A DNA stretch of 64,000 nt from positions 1,320,898 through 1,384,897 of the forward strand of contig PDUO01000002.1 of assembly GCA_003008705.1 (NCBI GenBank), written 5' to 3'. Each line of letters opens with the position of its first letter. Position 1 is the stretch's first letter. Position numbers and translations under genes: made by a program. Origin of the DNA: Pezicula radicicola (taxonomy: Eukaryota > Ascomycota > Leotiomycetes > Helotiales > Dermateaceae). The notes beneath the pieces were generated by a model, which did not search any database, had not been told where the DNA came from, and worked only from the letters and a program-made list of their open reading frames with translations. Of the stretch, positions 12,217-25,556 are shown piece by piece.

Positions 12217-13232
12217 GTACTACAAAGCCCGCAGCCACATTGTGGCTTGAGAGTTGGGAGATTCAGAGGCTGGGATTGGGGGATGTGCCGGCTAAAGTTG
12301 TGTGCTGCTCTCTCTGAGCCTTTTTACAGTTAGCAGGAACTCCTCATGCCAAGGCATCTCAAACTTTTGCGACACTTCACCACTTCATCGACATTCAACC
12401 ACCACCACTCCCACCCATCCCTATCATTCCTTTTGGCGCTCATAGAGCACAGTACTCGTTCTTGTCGTTATGCTTTCAAGCCATCGTCATGCATCTACAT
12501 ATCCGGAACTCGCAGCGGGGTCTCCGCAAAAGCAGACCTCACAGCAAGAGCTTAGAGTTTCCCCCCCCCCTTTTGTCCCGGCTCTACTCAGAAGTACTAC
12601 CTATGTTGTACTAGTAGCTGTGCTACAACTAACTGTGCTGTTCTGTACTACTGTGCTATCAGATGACGTTCGCTACTACTATGGGACAGGATCCAACAGA
12701 TGCTGCAGGTCCAGCACACATGTGTAGAGTTCTTTTGAAGCATCATGCGCCATATGACGGATCTCTACTCTCCGAATTCTCCTGGCGAAATGTTGCGATG
12801 CGACTGGAATCACGGTACAGCTTCCCGCTTCCGGCATTTGGGGGTTTAATCTATTCTGCCATCGCTTTGGCTCCCATCCTACATTTTTAAGTGCAATATT
12901 CTTCGAAGCTTCATTGAAGCTCTCGGCTTGTGTGTCTGTCCCGAGGTAAATAATCAACACAGCGAGGTTCCCTCCCAGTTCTAGCTGCTTAAGATCGTCG
13001 TGATATCGTGCTATCATTCAGCCCTAACTAATCTTTCGCAAGCTTATGAAACCGAAAGATGGCTGCCACGTTTTGCGACTGGCTACGGATCCTCCTTTTG
13101 CAGCCGTTGCCCCGATTCTTTTACTCCTCTGGCAGAACCTTTTTATATGAATAAACCAAAAGAGTCTTAACAGTCTGCTCTTATTGATCGATAGCCCTCT
13201 AAAACAACCGTCCTTCCAAGAACCGGATCGCC

Positions 13233-13499
13233 ATGTCCGAAGATCCGCAAGTTGAGACATCTAAGAACGCCGGCAGTGGGGAAGAGCTGTAAGGTACGAA
13301 ATTATAGAAAATGCAAAAAGACCAAGTGCTTGTTATCATCAAGGAATTCCAAAACCTAATCGCGGCCATGGATGGGCCCAAAATGAGCCTGGAAGATGTG
13401 TGCCGTCTTTTCAATTTGATGTACCTTGGCCAATCATACCCCGACCGTCTGCAGCCTGCTGTCAAATCTTTGCGAGAGGAGGAAAGAAGGAAAAAGTGA
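13233..13499 (+). pseudogene. Small broken reading frame, unknown product
   Basis: From the ATG at 13233 ('MSEDPQVETSKNAGSGEEL') one frame runs to 13499 but is interrupted by TAA and then TAG around 13290-13309. It resumes with a protein-like 62-residue segment that includes 'QVLVIIKEFQNLIAAMDG' and 'MSLEDVCRLFNLM' and ends in Lys/Arg/Glu. The gap between the two open parts is too short for a normal intron (a GT...AG of 19 nt) and would not restore frame. I read it as a possible decayed gene, or a short real gene starting at 13311. No family recognised. Confidence 0.25.
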
Positions 13500-16400
13500 G
13501 ACTCGCGGAGCGGAGACGATGGGCACGATGATTACCTTTCAACCCTTCTCCTCGGTAGAAGCAAGAGCCAAAGTCGATATGTGACCATAGCACTCACTAT
13601 ACGGAACCATCTCCAGGCTCCAAAGTATCATCCCGTCGCTGCCAATCCACTCGACAGGCTCAACTACCGGACCCGATACCACTGACGGCAAGGGAAGCAG
13701 AGGCCAAATGTCAAGCTATGGCCCCTTCTTCCCTTCTTCTATGCATGCATCCTTTGACTTTGAGCCGCAGATGATCCAAGCTGAAATGGCTGACAATTTC
13801 TACCTTTTTTCTTTCCAACGAAAAATAAAGCTGACAACAACATCTACATGTAACAAATCAACAATCTCCAAGCCCGTTCCAGCCGCCTGGTCTTGCCGCA
13901 CCTACACAACCCAGATAGGGCACCCGAGATTAAGACGCTCCTTACAGGCTCACAACCAACATGAACTCATCATCACTCTATCCTGTTCATCTAAAACTCA
14001 TATAAAAAAATTCCCGAGCATCGAAGCATGCCGAGCCTTGAAAAGAGGGAAGAGCCCTGGGGGAATTTTTGGAAGGATATCTCCGAAGGCGCATTTATTA
14101 GAAGGGTTTCTGAAAACAGGTCCGACTTCATATATATCTAACGAAGCGAATCTCTCTTGGACTCGGTATGGCTAGTGTTCCCACAAACCCGATAGTTCGC
14201 CCCAAGTTTACCAGAGATCATCTATTGAAAAGGAGATGGCAGTGGAGTTCATCATTGCTTCCAAATTCTTCTGAATTCTTTTTCATTCTCTCTCTCTCTG
14301 GGTCATTTCAAGACAACCCCACAAGTACATGGTACAACCGATCAACTCTTTATTTTCGTTTTTCGCTTTCTCTCACCGCAGCAAGGCGCAGTGTGGTATC
14401 CTGGACGGCTTTACGGAGTAGCTAGCAGAAAGTACTTTAGCTAAAGTCCGAACTTCGTTGAGGGTCAACCAAGACTCTGCATTTGTGGGTTCATCGGTTG
14501 AAAGTGAGTTCAATGTTCAGCGACGGCGGATTTGGAGCTTGGTGAAAAAGAAGGCTTTAGGTAAGTTCCAAGCGGAACGGAAAGTGGGCAAGAATCCTTC
14601 CTGCATGGCCTTGTTGAACGTCCGTCTTCTCATCCGTTCATCTGGTCATCCGCTCATCCGCTCATCAGCTCATCCCTTTATTGTCTCTTTCTAGAATCAA
14701 TTCCACGGTGGCTCTTCAAGAGACCCACTCCTAGTACGAACCCTTTTCTTCCTTTCGGTGACCTTCAGGGTTGAACGATGGAATAATAAGCAGTCAATCT
14801 GAATGTTGGATACACTCCAAGATTGGAAGTAGAAACAAGCATTTGTTAATGACTGCCTATTATCAACTGTGGATCTATCCGCCGATGTATTCTGTGCAGT
14901 CAATACTTCTTTTTCCACTCTTCCATTCTCAGAAGACGGGTCTTGAACTTGAGTCAACCTCGCAAGAAGCTCATGACCCTTCTTCCTTCACGAGCATCTC
15001 GTCCGGAGATTGAATTTGTCCTTTTGAACAACCCACACACTTCGTGCGTCATGGAACCCACAGTTGTTGGCCCGAGCAAAAAAGAAAGTAATGATTGAGT
15101 TTTAAGTTTCGATATAGTGGTGGCAAACTTAGGGGTATAGCGATCGTTCGAATAACGTTCTTTACAACACAACCAGTGCAGTTCAATCTTCTTTACTACT
15201 AGTCCTTTTAGCATGCACTAGGCAGTATCTTGCTATGTCCTCACAAATTCGACGACGTAGAATTTCAAACTACTAAAACACCCCAAAAGTTGATACTTCT
15301 TCATTCTAAATTCCCCATCTTTCAATCCTCTCCAAAGATTCCACTCTCCAAGCCCAACATAATAACTCGTACCCCACCGAACCAACAAGCCCCGACCAAA
15401 TCTCTTTGCCAGCCAAAGCCCTAAAAAGACACATTCGTTACCTCCGTACCTAGCTAGTCACATAAGCCACAAACTTTGGCTGAACTACGGATTACGGAGT
15501 ACAATTCTTATTCTCTTCTTTCCAAGCTCATTGCAATTATGCCTTTTCTCTTTATGTTGTTGCCTAAACTCTAATGAGAGATCGGCTACGAACCATTCTA
15601 CTTTTTATGCGGCGGTGTCTCGGTCTTTCTCTTTCATAAGTCTTGCCAAGTTCATTTTCATATTTAAAAACTCTTCGGTCTTAGTGTGCTAGAGAACGCT
15701 TTAGTAGAGTTAAATACAGGTAGTTGTACGAGTATTGACTTTTACTAGTCTAGGTATTATTTGGTTTAGTTGCTACTCGGTTGTTGAGAGATTTTCTTGA
15801 GGTGGTTTTGGTTATTAGAACTGTGATGTGATATTGCAGTGCTATCATTTCAAAAGCTCTTGAATTACTTATCGGAGTATTTATTGATACTAGGGTTATT
15901 TTTGTTCAATAGTTCGAGAATTATTCATGAACTCTACTCTTTGCTTTTGAACTTCTTGCTTGTGTTATGTTGTATAAGTGATTTCGTCTCGTGTTGTTCT
16001 TGTCTCTATTCTTTGGACTTGGACTTCTTCCTTGAGCCATGGGGTTGTTTGTTTGTATTCTTCCTTCTAATGTATTGGCCAAGTGGTAATATACTGAATT
16101 GGAGATAATACGAATATAGAGGCAGGAAGCAATCCTTTAATTATTGTCGCCTGCAGTATTATTAGTAAGTGATCAAATGTTGTTAAAAAAATAAGCTGTC
16201 TCTTAAAGCTCTTGATGATTAGCAATGATGTAAAGAAGCAGCGAACATCAACTTGATCAATGCAAGCCTACCAACGCATTTCGGGTGCTGTTATTCTCTA
16301 CCTAAGAAAACTTATGTACAGCTCTTTAGGGGACCTTTTCTATTTGCACTTCACAAGATTTGTCCACAATCACCTGTCTTTTGCTTGCTTAACCGCACAT

Positions 16401-16626
16401 CCATAGCCAACTCAGCCTTTGCAACTTTCCTCCTAAATGTCTTTCCGCCAAAACAATCATAGTATTTTTGTAGAAGGCCATATTTGAGGGTAGCAACTCT
16501 GTTTCTGTATTCTCTGCAGAGCTAATAGCTCTATAGAGGCCTTACTTATAAAACCATATCCCAAACAGATTGCTGTTTACAAAGAGACAACACAAGAGTA
16601 TCTACAGGCCTATTCGAGAACCTACT
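13500..16626. other. Intergenic region, no gene seen
   Basis: The longest frame (13708..14175, 155 aa) has no recognisable pattern and poor codon character. From about 15.4 kb the sequence becomes T-rich. It includes short tandem 'cat ccg ctc' units near 14640-14680. Nothing else is supportable. Confidence 0.5.
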
Positions 16627-17583
16627 TCACATTGTTCTAAACGATGGCTGTACTCCCACACTCTGCCATTTTTCTTTCTCTTTCTCTTCCTCTTTCTCTC
16701 CTTGAAATTTTAACTCCTTACTCTTAATGACTTGTTGCTTTATTTGCTCCATCAAAATTAAGCCCTCGTCACCTTTCATATCAGGACCCCAATACTTTTG
16801 TATGCAATGCAAGCAATCAGTGGAACAAAAATTTTTCTCCGAAAGAATTAATTTAAATGACTCCAAGTGTCTGAGATTTTTCAGGCCCTCAAATAGATCC
16901 GATGAAAATTGTGTCCAGCTGATGTGACGGGTCCCACCCACCATGTAAGGATCACCATTGGTATCGTGGAAGTCGAGAACGATCTCAAGTCCTAGTTTTT
17001 TCAGGCCCTCGCAAGCTTCTAGAGCACGAAAGACCTTACTACAAGGCTTCGTTGAAACAGTAAACCAATAGTATGTCATGAAAAATTCTAAAGAACTGAT
17101 TAGATCCACTCTCGTTTGTCCGATAGACTTGAAATATTTCAAAGGCGTCAGGGGACTTTGAAAGCAAAAGGTTCGCTCGTAGTACATGAAAAGGGGGGCC
17201 TTCAGGTCTTCGCGGAATTGCTTGCATGTTAAGGCAAGCACTGTCAGCTTGGTTGGATACATCTTTTTCTCCTCGCAGGCTCTGTGTCCGGCGGTCTTCT
17301 TTCCGCGGCGAGATGACTTTCGTTTGCCGGTATAGTACTTTGGTGGGTTCTTCGGCGGAAGGCGAATTGCTGGTTGGACATACGTGGTTTGAAATCCAAC
17401 TGTGAGCTCGTAGATCATGTTACGTAACTCTCTAGGGAGAGGAAGACCTTTGCAGATGGGTAGCTTTTTGGTAGCCACCTTGAGGTGTCTTTGCTCCTAA
17501 AATGTTAATAACTTTGATGGGTATAAGGAAAAGGAGGTGTGTACTGACGAGCTACGGGTTTTAGAACGTCGGGCTGGCATCAT
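16627..17583 (-). CDS. Uncharacterised fungal protein with 2EXR/F-box-like N-terminal motif
   Basis: Exon 1 is 17583..17545 (MMPARRSKTRSSS) and a 48-nt GT-AG intron spans 17544..17497. Exon 2, 17496..16627, gives a 302-residue protein. I chose the spliced ATG start because the single-exon frame has only a GTG at its head. The motif 'LPRELRNMIYELTV' (about residue 30) is typical of a very large family of fungal proteins (2EXR or F-box-like annotation) whose function is unknown. Further along, 'LTVLALTCKQFREDL' resembles the second helix of those proteins ('LL.TCRQI..E'). There is a basic patch (KRKSSRRGKK) and a C-terminal Lys/Glu run (GEKEEEKEKEK). No membrane segment. It stands alone in AT-rich surroundings. 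Function should not be inferred beyond a possible protein-protein adaptor. Confidence 0.75.
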
Positions 17584-17698
17584 GTACCTGACAGGATGTA
17601 GTTATGGACCGTCGATTTGGCTATGCAGTCTTCTGGAAGGATTCGGATAAGGCAGAGTACCAAAGCTCAAAGAGTTGCTGAGTGTTCTTTTAAATGAA

Positions 17699-17730
17699 TT
17701 GGTTTGGTTTTGGTTTTGGTTTTGGTTTTT
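17699..17730. repeat. TTTTGG hexamer tandem repeat
   Basis: About five consecutive (G)GTTTT units upstream of the 2EXR-like gene. It is T/G-rich but is not the TTAGGG telomere repeat of these fungi. Confidence 0.75.
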
Positions 17731-18594
17731 ATTGGTAAGATAGTTCAGTTCAATCCAAATGCTTAGTTATCCTAAAGCTTTGTTTAATTCCTAAATCACA
17801 GTTCAATTTCAAATCTCAGTTCAGTTTAAAACCCAAGCTTTAATGCCACAACTAGTATTGCTATTACTACTGACAATATTAGACACCGTTAAATGCTAAA
17901 GTGTGTTCTAGTGTTCTAGGAATACAAAGAGACCTACTTTAGCGTACTTCTTCCTTGTAGAGGACAACACCTTTGTCCTACAAGCGTCATATTAAATATT
18001 GCTCTCTGTATCTATTTGGCAGATATATACGTCTGAGACTTTTAGACACATAAATTTCTCCTAATGATGTATTCCTATAAAACGATTAACATTCAATATT
18101 TTTATATGTTTGAATAGGAGAGGCGGTTGCTTCATTATACACTGTACTTGTACACAAGCAAATGAATATCTTCACCTATTTCACCCTAGTACTTAGAGTT
18201 AAATTCATCCAAGAGTTCATTTTTTTTTTTAAAAAATTCATATCTTATTTAGTCATTTCATTTCATTGTATATCTGGTTCGTTAATGGGTTTCGAATGTG
18301 TAGATATAGCTGCGGGCTAGAAGAAACCTAAACTTAGTTTTTCTAATACTTATCTCTAACTATAACAATAAGTATACAACTCAATACCATTTTCTGCTTC
18401 TCAACTGTCTATAAAAGACATTATATCAAGTAGCTTGTAGTTAGATAACGTCAGCCTTGTACGTAGCCTCGTATTTCGTACTAGCGTCAATTAAGCGAGC
18501 CATATTCCGTCGCTCTTCCTTTCCCTTTATTCTTCTCGCAACTTCAAAAGCTCTTTCTCAGTTCTCAACGCAATCATCCTTCAGCCCCTTGAAG
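17731..18594. other. AT-rich intergenic region
   Basis: A divergent gap between the 2EXR-like gene and the N-terminal methyltransferase gene. It has poly-T/poly-A stretches (around 18220) and no supportable gene. Confidence 0.6.
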
Positions 18595-19562
<968 letters not shown>

Positions 19563-20377
19563 GAAACGGAAGAACTCGTAAATCTTCCGCAATACTAAGC
19601 AATGATAGTTCTACCACAGTCGGACGACATTTACTATATGTATATCTAATCAGGCAGGTAAAGCCGACTTATGCTGACTCCTAATGCAACCTTGAGGACG
19701 GCGGGCTGCATCTGGTGCATGAACTAGTAGCACGAGCTACAATTCCTAATTTGTTTGGAACACATTCTCAGTAGTATGGAAACCTGAGGTGTACGAACAC
19801 TATACAAGCTCTTTACTATAGGCACGCTGCCTGCGTCCGCCATAAGTACTGTGTATATAGAGATGAACATCAGAAGTTAGTTAGAATGGTCTCTTAGTTA
19901 GAATGGTCTCTGCAAGCGAGCACGTTGAATGACCGGTCACACAGCATGAGACTAGGAAAAAATAATTAAGGTACTTACGTTACATAATTCAGTGTATTTC
20001 ATTTTCTCTGCTGCAAATTTCCACGATATTACTCTTAGTACAGCTGTTCGCTTTTGAGTCATTGTCCCCTCAGCTTCGCATCTTTGTGTCAAAGCTAAAA
20101 TACACCACCGACTTGCTGAAAGGAGAGCTGAAATAAAGTCGTATACGTTACTCAGATTTAAATATCTACAGTTCTTTCCTACTTCGTATCCGTATCTGCA
20201 GTACCATCCCACTACAGTACAGCACAGGTAAGCAGCCTTGGTACTGTATGCGGGGCGGGCGTCACCGCCCACAGCATCTTCCTTGCTCAACGTCTAGGAA
20301 GCTGGCGTTCGACCTTTCCATCCTTTCTGTATTTCGTTGAAGATCAAAACCTCCTCGAAACTCTGCTTCACGACGCT
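19563..20377. other. Intergenic region; promoter of the RING-ZZ-SH3 gene at its right end
   Basis: No gene seen. It contains a 17-base direct tandem copy ('TTAGTTAGAATGGTCTC', about 19875-19910) and, within 170 bases of the next start codon, two copies of TACAGTAC/GTACTGTA (20213 and 20241). Confidence 0.55.
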
Positions 20378-23300
20378 ATGGAGTCAGAGATCCGTGGGCT
20401 CGATCTGGAGAAGGAGCTGACATGCTCTGTGAGTTTGCGCCGTTGCATTATCCCACCACGACCCCTCCCCTGTCGCATTCCAGCTGAGACCTCTGTCGCG
20501 AAAGTTCGCTCAACATGACAATATTTTCTGCCACTGTGCCAACTGTTAGATGAAAGCTAACTCTTAGGGTTAAAAAGATATGTACAGAAGTTCTCTACCA
20601 ACCCCTTACGCTTCTCGACTGCCTTCATACCTTCTGTGGCGCATGCTTGAAAGAGTGGTTCAGCTGGCAGCTCACCTCTTCGCGCAACTCTCCAAACTCC
20701 ATACCTTCTGGTACTACGCCGTATACCTGCCCTTCATGCCGTGCGCCAGTTCGAGATACCAAGCACAATGCGACGGTCACCACACTACTAGAAATGTTCC
20801 TGGCCGCAAATCCAGAAAAGGGCAAAACCGCCGAAGAGAAGGAAGAGTTGCTCAAGAAGTATAAACATGGCGAGCAAGTACTGCCGAAAGTCGAGGGGAG
20901 GGAAATGAGCCTAAGAGAACGGAGAATAGAGGATGCGGATAGGAGATTGATGAATGAGGTTAGGGACTTGAGCTTAAGAGAGGTGGGTGTGGAGTCCGCC
21001 GGACCTAGGAGGGAGCGCAGAAGGCGTGAACATAGCAGTTCACAATCTGCGAGAGCGCATTCAAGTAGGGAGACCAGCAGAGATAGTAGGAATACGGAAG
21101 ATAGGGAAAGACGTCGGCGGAGAGAGGGAGAGACCGAAAGGAGCCATCGCCATAATACTGCAACTCTACGGCCCGAAACAGGATCCAATGGAGAAAGGAG
21201 ACGGAGGCACAGTGACGAGGAGACCCGGAGAAGGCACGAAGAGACATCACGGTCGGCGGCACGTCAAATTGAGCACCAGTCATCTCTACGGTCACTGATT
21301 AGTTCTTCGGACATTGATTCTCGTGAAATGGAAGAAGAAATTCTACGGCAAATTAGGGAAGAAGGTCTCTTGGACGGAATTGATCTTGAGAATATTGATG
21401 TCAACCAGGAGGATCAAATTAGTGAGAGGATCGCTGAAGCATTTCGAAAGCGGCAAGACCAGAGAGCAAGACTAGAGCCAACTAGGACGAGTGAAGCAAG
21501 TAACAGGAGGCGAAGAGCAGCCTCAGAGTCGAGGGAGACATCCGCGGATGACGGGCCCAGGACTCTGAGAACGAGAAGAACGCATTCGAGATCCACCAGT
21601 GCTACTAGCCCTGGAGAAGGACAAAGTAGACCGCCTTTAGCTTCGAGTGCAAACCAGGCTGCCAATTTGGAAGCTCATTCAAGTGATGAAGGGAGGCGTA
21701 GGCGTAGGGCACATAGCAGCGGTCGAAGCTCAACAACGCCTCTCCCTTTAGCAGATACTCAAACAAGACCTGCAGCTAGATCACAGACCGACTTGGATGA
21801 TAGGCGCCATTCGTCCCAGACCTTTCCTAGTCGCCCTCTAGTGACAACTACAAGTCGAAATAGCACCGATCCTGTTGTACAAAGAGAATCGTCTTCAAAT
21901 TCAAACACTCCAGATCCACAACCATCTGGAAGCTCAACTAGCAGAGTTCGAACCTCAGTACGTTCAGAAGGACATTCAGGAACTGGTTCACCGAAGACCC
22001 GCCCAGCGCCAGCGGAACTTTTTGTGCCGAACTCTGTACCATCGGCGGCCTCAAATACCACTGTAGAACGATCGCTAATTCCGGAGCCTCTATCGCCTCG
22101 CGGCACAACACACTCTAGAGAAGGATCTCTTTCCGACAGAGCTTCTGCAATATCAAGTGGTTCTCGACCGCCCTCATCATCCTCTGTCAATGTTAGACAT
22201 CACAAGCCATTCTTTCACGAGCCATCATTGACCTGTTCGAGGTGCTCGAGGCCTCATATCGAGTATGAATTGCATTATAACTGCAATATTTGCGCGAACG
22301 GCTCTTGGAACATCTGTCTCTCGTGCTACAGGTCAGGTGCCGGGTGTCTTCATTGGTTTGGTTTTGGCTACGCGGCATGGGCAAAATGGGAGAAATTAAG
22401 CCAGTCTGGGGAACTGCCACCAGATTCAAGAGGGCCTCATATGTTGACGGCAAATCGTTATGTGCCCGAGAAGGCCTCGGCCGGGGGAGCAGATGGCCGC
22501 AGGACTCTTACTACTAACGACCCGCATAACAGATTGCAAAGCGGGGCCTTTTGTGCTAATTGTCTCGCCTGGGCGAATGAGTGTTATTGGCGCTGTGATG
22601 TTTGCAATGAAGGAGATTGGGGTTTCTGTAATAATTGTGTGAATCAGGGGAAGTCTTGCACGCATTCCCTCCTTCCTCTAACCTACAAGCCATCAGAATC
22701 ATACACCCCGCCGTTATCACCAAGTCACGACCAACAAGCCCCAGCATCCGCTACGATACTCACAGGGCCCGGTGTCGTTCAATTCGGACCGTTCAAACCA
22801 CTCACATTCTCCACCAAATGCGATATTTGCCACTATCCTATTCAACCTTCTACAACACGTTACCACTGTTTCTCGTGTGTAAGTGCCGTGCCTGACACCC
22901 AACCAGGCGACTACGATATCTGCACTACGTGCTACCCGAAACTGGTAGCCTCGCGGCGTATTAGTGCTGAGAATGGACATAGCGGCTGGCGCCGCTGTCT
23001 TCAAGGCCATCGTATGATAATCGCTGGCTTTGAGGACAACCATGGTGGCCAGCGTAGAGTTGTTGTACAAGATCTTGTTGGCGGCCTTGGGCTACGGGAA
23101 GAGCCTGTTTCATCAAGGGATGCTTCTAGCATCGAGGTTCAGCAATGGGCTTGGGGAGACCAGCACTCCCGCCTAGTAACAAAGGACGTATCAAAGACCG
23201 CCCCCACTGGGACAGAGACCGGCTTTCCACCAGATGGTGGTATTGGTATGGTGTGCGCTGCTCTTTGGAGTTGGTATCCGAAGGGCGAAGGAGCCGACGA

Positions 23301-23442
23301 TGAGTTACTCTTTCCTAAAGGAGCAGAGATCAAGGAAGTCAAGGATGTAAATGGAGATTGGTTTCATGGAACATGTCTCGGGAAAAGAGGTCTGTTCCCA
23401 GCGCCGTATGTTAGGGTCGTGGGTGCGCAAACGACCATTTGA
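20378..23442 (+). CDS. RING finger - triple ZZ-like zinc finger - SH3 protein, putative E3 ubiquitin ligase
   Basis: Exon 1 is 20378..20428 (17 codons) and a 149-nt intron follows. Exon 2 is 20578..23442, giving 971 residues. The RING (C3HC4) is created by the splice: Cys16, Cys19, Cys32, His34, Cys37, Cys40, Cys68, Cys71, with 'DCLHTFCGACLKEWF' and 'CPSCRAPV'. Residues about 100-560 are Arg/Ser/Glu-rich and disordered. Three ZZ-like zinc-binding segments follow at about 565-605 ('YNCNICANGSWNICLSCY'), 674-710 ('WRCDVCNEGDWGFCNNC') and 763-805 ('YHCFSC...DYDICTTCY'). A C-terminal SH3 domain lies at about 905-966 ('ALWSWYPKG', 'LLFPKGAEI', 'GLFPAPYVRVV'). ZZ and SH3 modules bind peptide ligands and proline motifs, so this is likely a ligase or scaffold; the substrate is unknown. 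Confidence 0.88.
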
Positions 23443-24817
23443 GTTATTCCGACCCAGTCAGTAACTCGTCTATGCATTACGACTTTCCTTTATTGTCCAA
23501 ACACCGTAGTAGGTATGATAATGTAGTATGATTAATGACAGAATGTCTTAACTGATCGTAGTAAAATATTTTGATAGTGGTTGAGTTAGTTTTAAGTCAT
23601 GAAGGTAGACTACCTAAAGCAAATCTATTGATAGTATATATTGAAAAGCCGATAACTTCATTATGAGAACATGATTGAAAGGAGCCCAAAATTACAGTTT
23701 CATGGTGAGCAGTCGTAGTACAAGATAGGGTGCAACATATTTCCCAATCCTCTATTGCTTCAGGACAGTAATCTACACACTAAGATATCGAGCTCTTGTT
23801 ATGCCTCAGACTTTCGAAAGCCTTGCCCTTCTAGCAGATTCAACTAGCTTCTTGCAAAAAGCTTTGCAGTCTTCTTGAACCACAAACTAAGTGTAATTGA
23901 AATCTGCTAGCAACGCAGATAAGAAATGCACATTCTTAAGATCCAAAATATTCATTTAATTGGAGTGATTTAAAGACTTTCGGGGCTGAGATCCTAATTA
24001 AATTTTGACCTGATTGATGAGTTTTAGATCCGTGATGTAGAATCCGCAGAATCAGTTTCGATGTTTTGATTTATGGAGGCATTACTGAAAGATTCAAAAA
24101 TCTCCGCGCTATCTATTTCCCGCAAGGACAGCATACTCTACTTTGGAGAGCGGATAAACCTTGGGAGTAGAGTATCCAGAATAGTTTCCACCGCTTCAAA
24201 TGTATGTGAGGACGAATTAACCACTAGAAACTTAGGAAACGAAAGTTTATAGCGAGCGGTCTTATTTAGAGTTACCAGTTCGAATTGAGTGGGTTAGAAG
24301 CGCTCTTGGATTTATGGGTTGGCTGTTGAGATGGAGTTATGATTAGGATGAGGGAATAGTTGTAAAGGCCTAAGGAAGTATCAAATCCCGCATGGGGAAG
24401 TTAATTCTAATCAGTGAGTGTCCAATCGTGACAACTATATCTTTAACCAGGAAGGGCTGTTTATTTGCCGGCTACAATGCAGCAAGATGTTTCCAAATCT
24501 GAGTAAATTACAGACATACTAGACATTATGCGAAAATCGAATCACCTCAGCTCTTGATCGAACAACTTGGCGATGGGGATGTGGTAAGACGTTTAGCCAA
24601 CCTTCTAATGAGAAGTTGCATGCTACAAGATGTGGATCAAGGCTAGATGGTTATATAATTAAAGTCTCTAAGCCACTCTTTTTGAGGTCCCGTTTTGGCA
24701 ATGGTATGAAACAATTCTTGGGCGTAGGATTTCAGAAGATGATTTCAAAGCCGATCTTAAAACTATGAACAGTTCACAGCTCCTAGAAGTTCAGCAGCAA
24801 TGGTTCACTTTGTGTTT

Positions 24818-24888
24818 ATCGTCGGCCACTCGCTTAGTGTCTGACTTTTTCGCTATATTAGTCGTACACTAAGCGAGTGGCCGACGAT
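24818..24888. repeat. Perfect inverted repeat, 23-bp arms, 25-nt loop
   Basis: Arms 24818..24840 (starts ATCGTCGGCCACTCGC, ends TTAGTGT) and 24866..24888 are exact reverse complements; the loop is 24841..24865. No mismatch remains although the surroundings are AT-rich and decayed. The GC-rich outer arm end is typical of a terminal inverted repeat, so this may be a mini MITE or joined transposon ends. The RNA would form a very stable hairpin. Confidence 0.9.
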
Positions 24889-25556
24889 TATAGTCAAGTA
24901 TCTTTTCAAGAACCTTTTTTTGAAGTTTGTGAAATATCAGGAAAGGTTGTTGTTAATCGAAGTTCTGTTGTCATTTTCTTTAAGTGATGGATCATATTAT
25001 TACTAGAAGTAGTCTCAGTGAGTCAAAGAGGAAGTCTAACTAGAGTAGTTTTCGTTTCACACAGATGATTAAATGGGAGGAGTGCTAAAAGAATTTAGAA
25101 TAGGCAGAATCGATTGAAGCCCCGTCTATGCCTCGCAGCAATGTATTGTCGTACATAAACTAGTTAGTGTGATTTGGTTCTATCGTAGGAATAGCAATAG
25201 CGAATATGACGCCCGAGCTGACATAAATGATGGATGTGTTTGACTTAAACGTTCTGTATATTTTATTTAAAGCATAGGTTGGAAGAATACCATACTAATG
25301 TTTGCAATAGAGTTCTTAATGTGTCTTTACGCGTCATACCTCTTGGTCTGATTTACAACCTGGTGACAGGGCTTCTAACTCCTTGTTACACAAAGAGAGC
25401 CAGTAAGCCACCGATGCTTAAGGTGAATTACCTAAGATCCGGCCTCCTATTCACTTTCCTACTTAATAAACATAATTACAAGGTGGTGCTCGAACAAAAA
25501 AGATGTGCCTTTGGAGGATCGGAGGGAGGTGGAAATTTCTACAACTCAATATTCGG

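Larger units (their letters stand above)
6210..13232. other. About 7 kb gene-poor region upstream of the homeobox gene
   Basis: No reading frame here has a protein-like pattern, usable splice structure or family motif. The ORFs present are Ser/Arg/Cys-rich translations of unbiased sequence. Base composition is more balanced than in the AT-rich intergenic stretches further right. It contains simple repeats (GA-rich near 7561, GGAGCA near 12170) and many GTAC-centred short motifs between 9.1 and 11.3 kb. Because it lies 5' of a developmental-type transcription factor gene it may be an extended control region, a long spliced leader or a non-coding transcript; that is inference. Confidence 0.5.

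Noticed and set aside
11985..12317. Gly/Ala-rich ORF (GAGAGAGAG)
   Set aside because: It is the translation of the GGAGCA microsatellite.
13708..14175. 155-codon ORF
   Set aside because: No motif, irregular composition, no splice logic, isolated in empty DNA.
17699..17730. Possible internal telomere repeat (TTTTGG)
   Set aside because: Fungal telomeres here should be TTAGGG; the hexamer is a simple T/G repeat.
18457..18594. N-terminal extension of the TAE1 protein with a presequence-like stretch
   Set aside because: The open frame begins with TTG and has no ATG before 18595; the family starts near there.
20625..22190. Minus-strand ORFs inside the RING-ZZ-SH3 gene
   Set aside because: Antisense shadows of the Arg/Ser-rich region.
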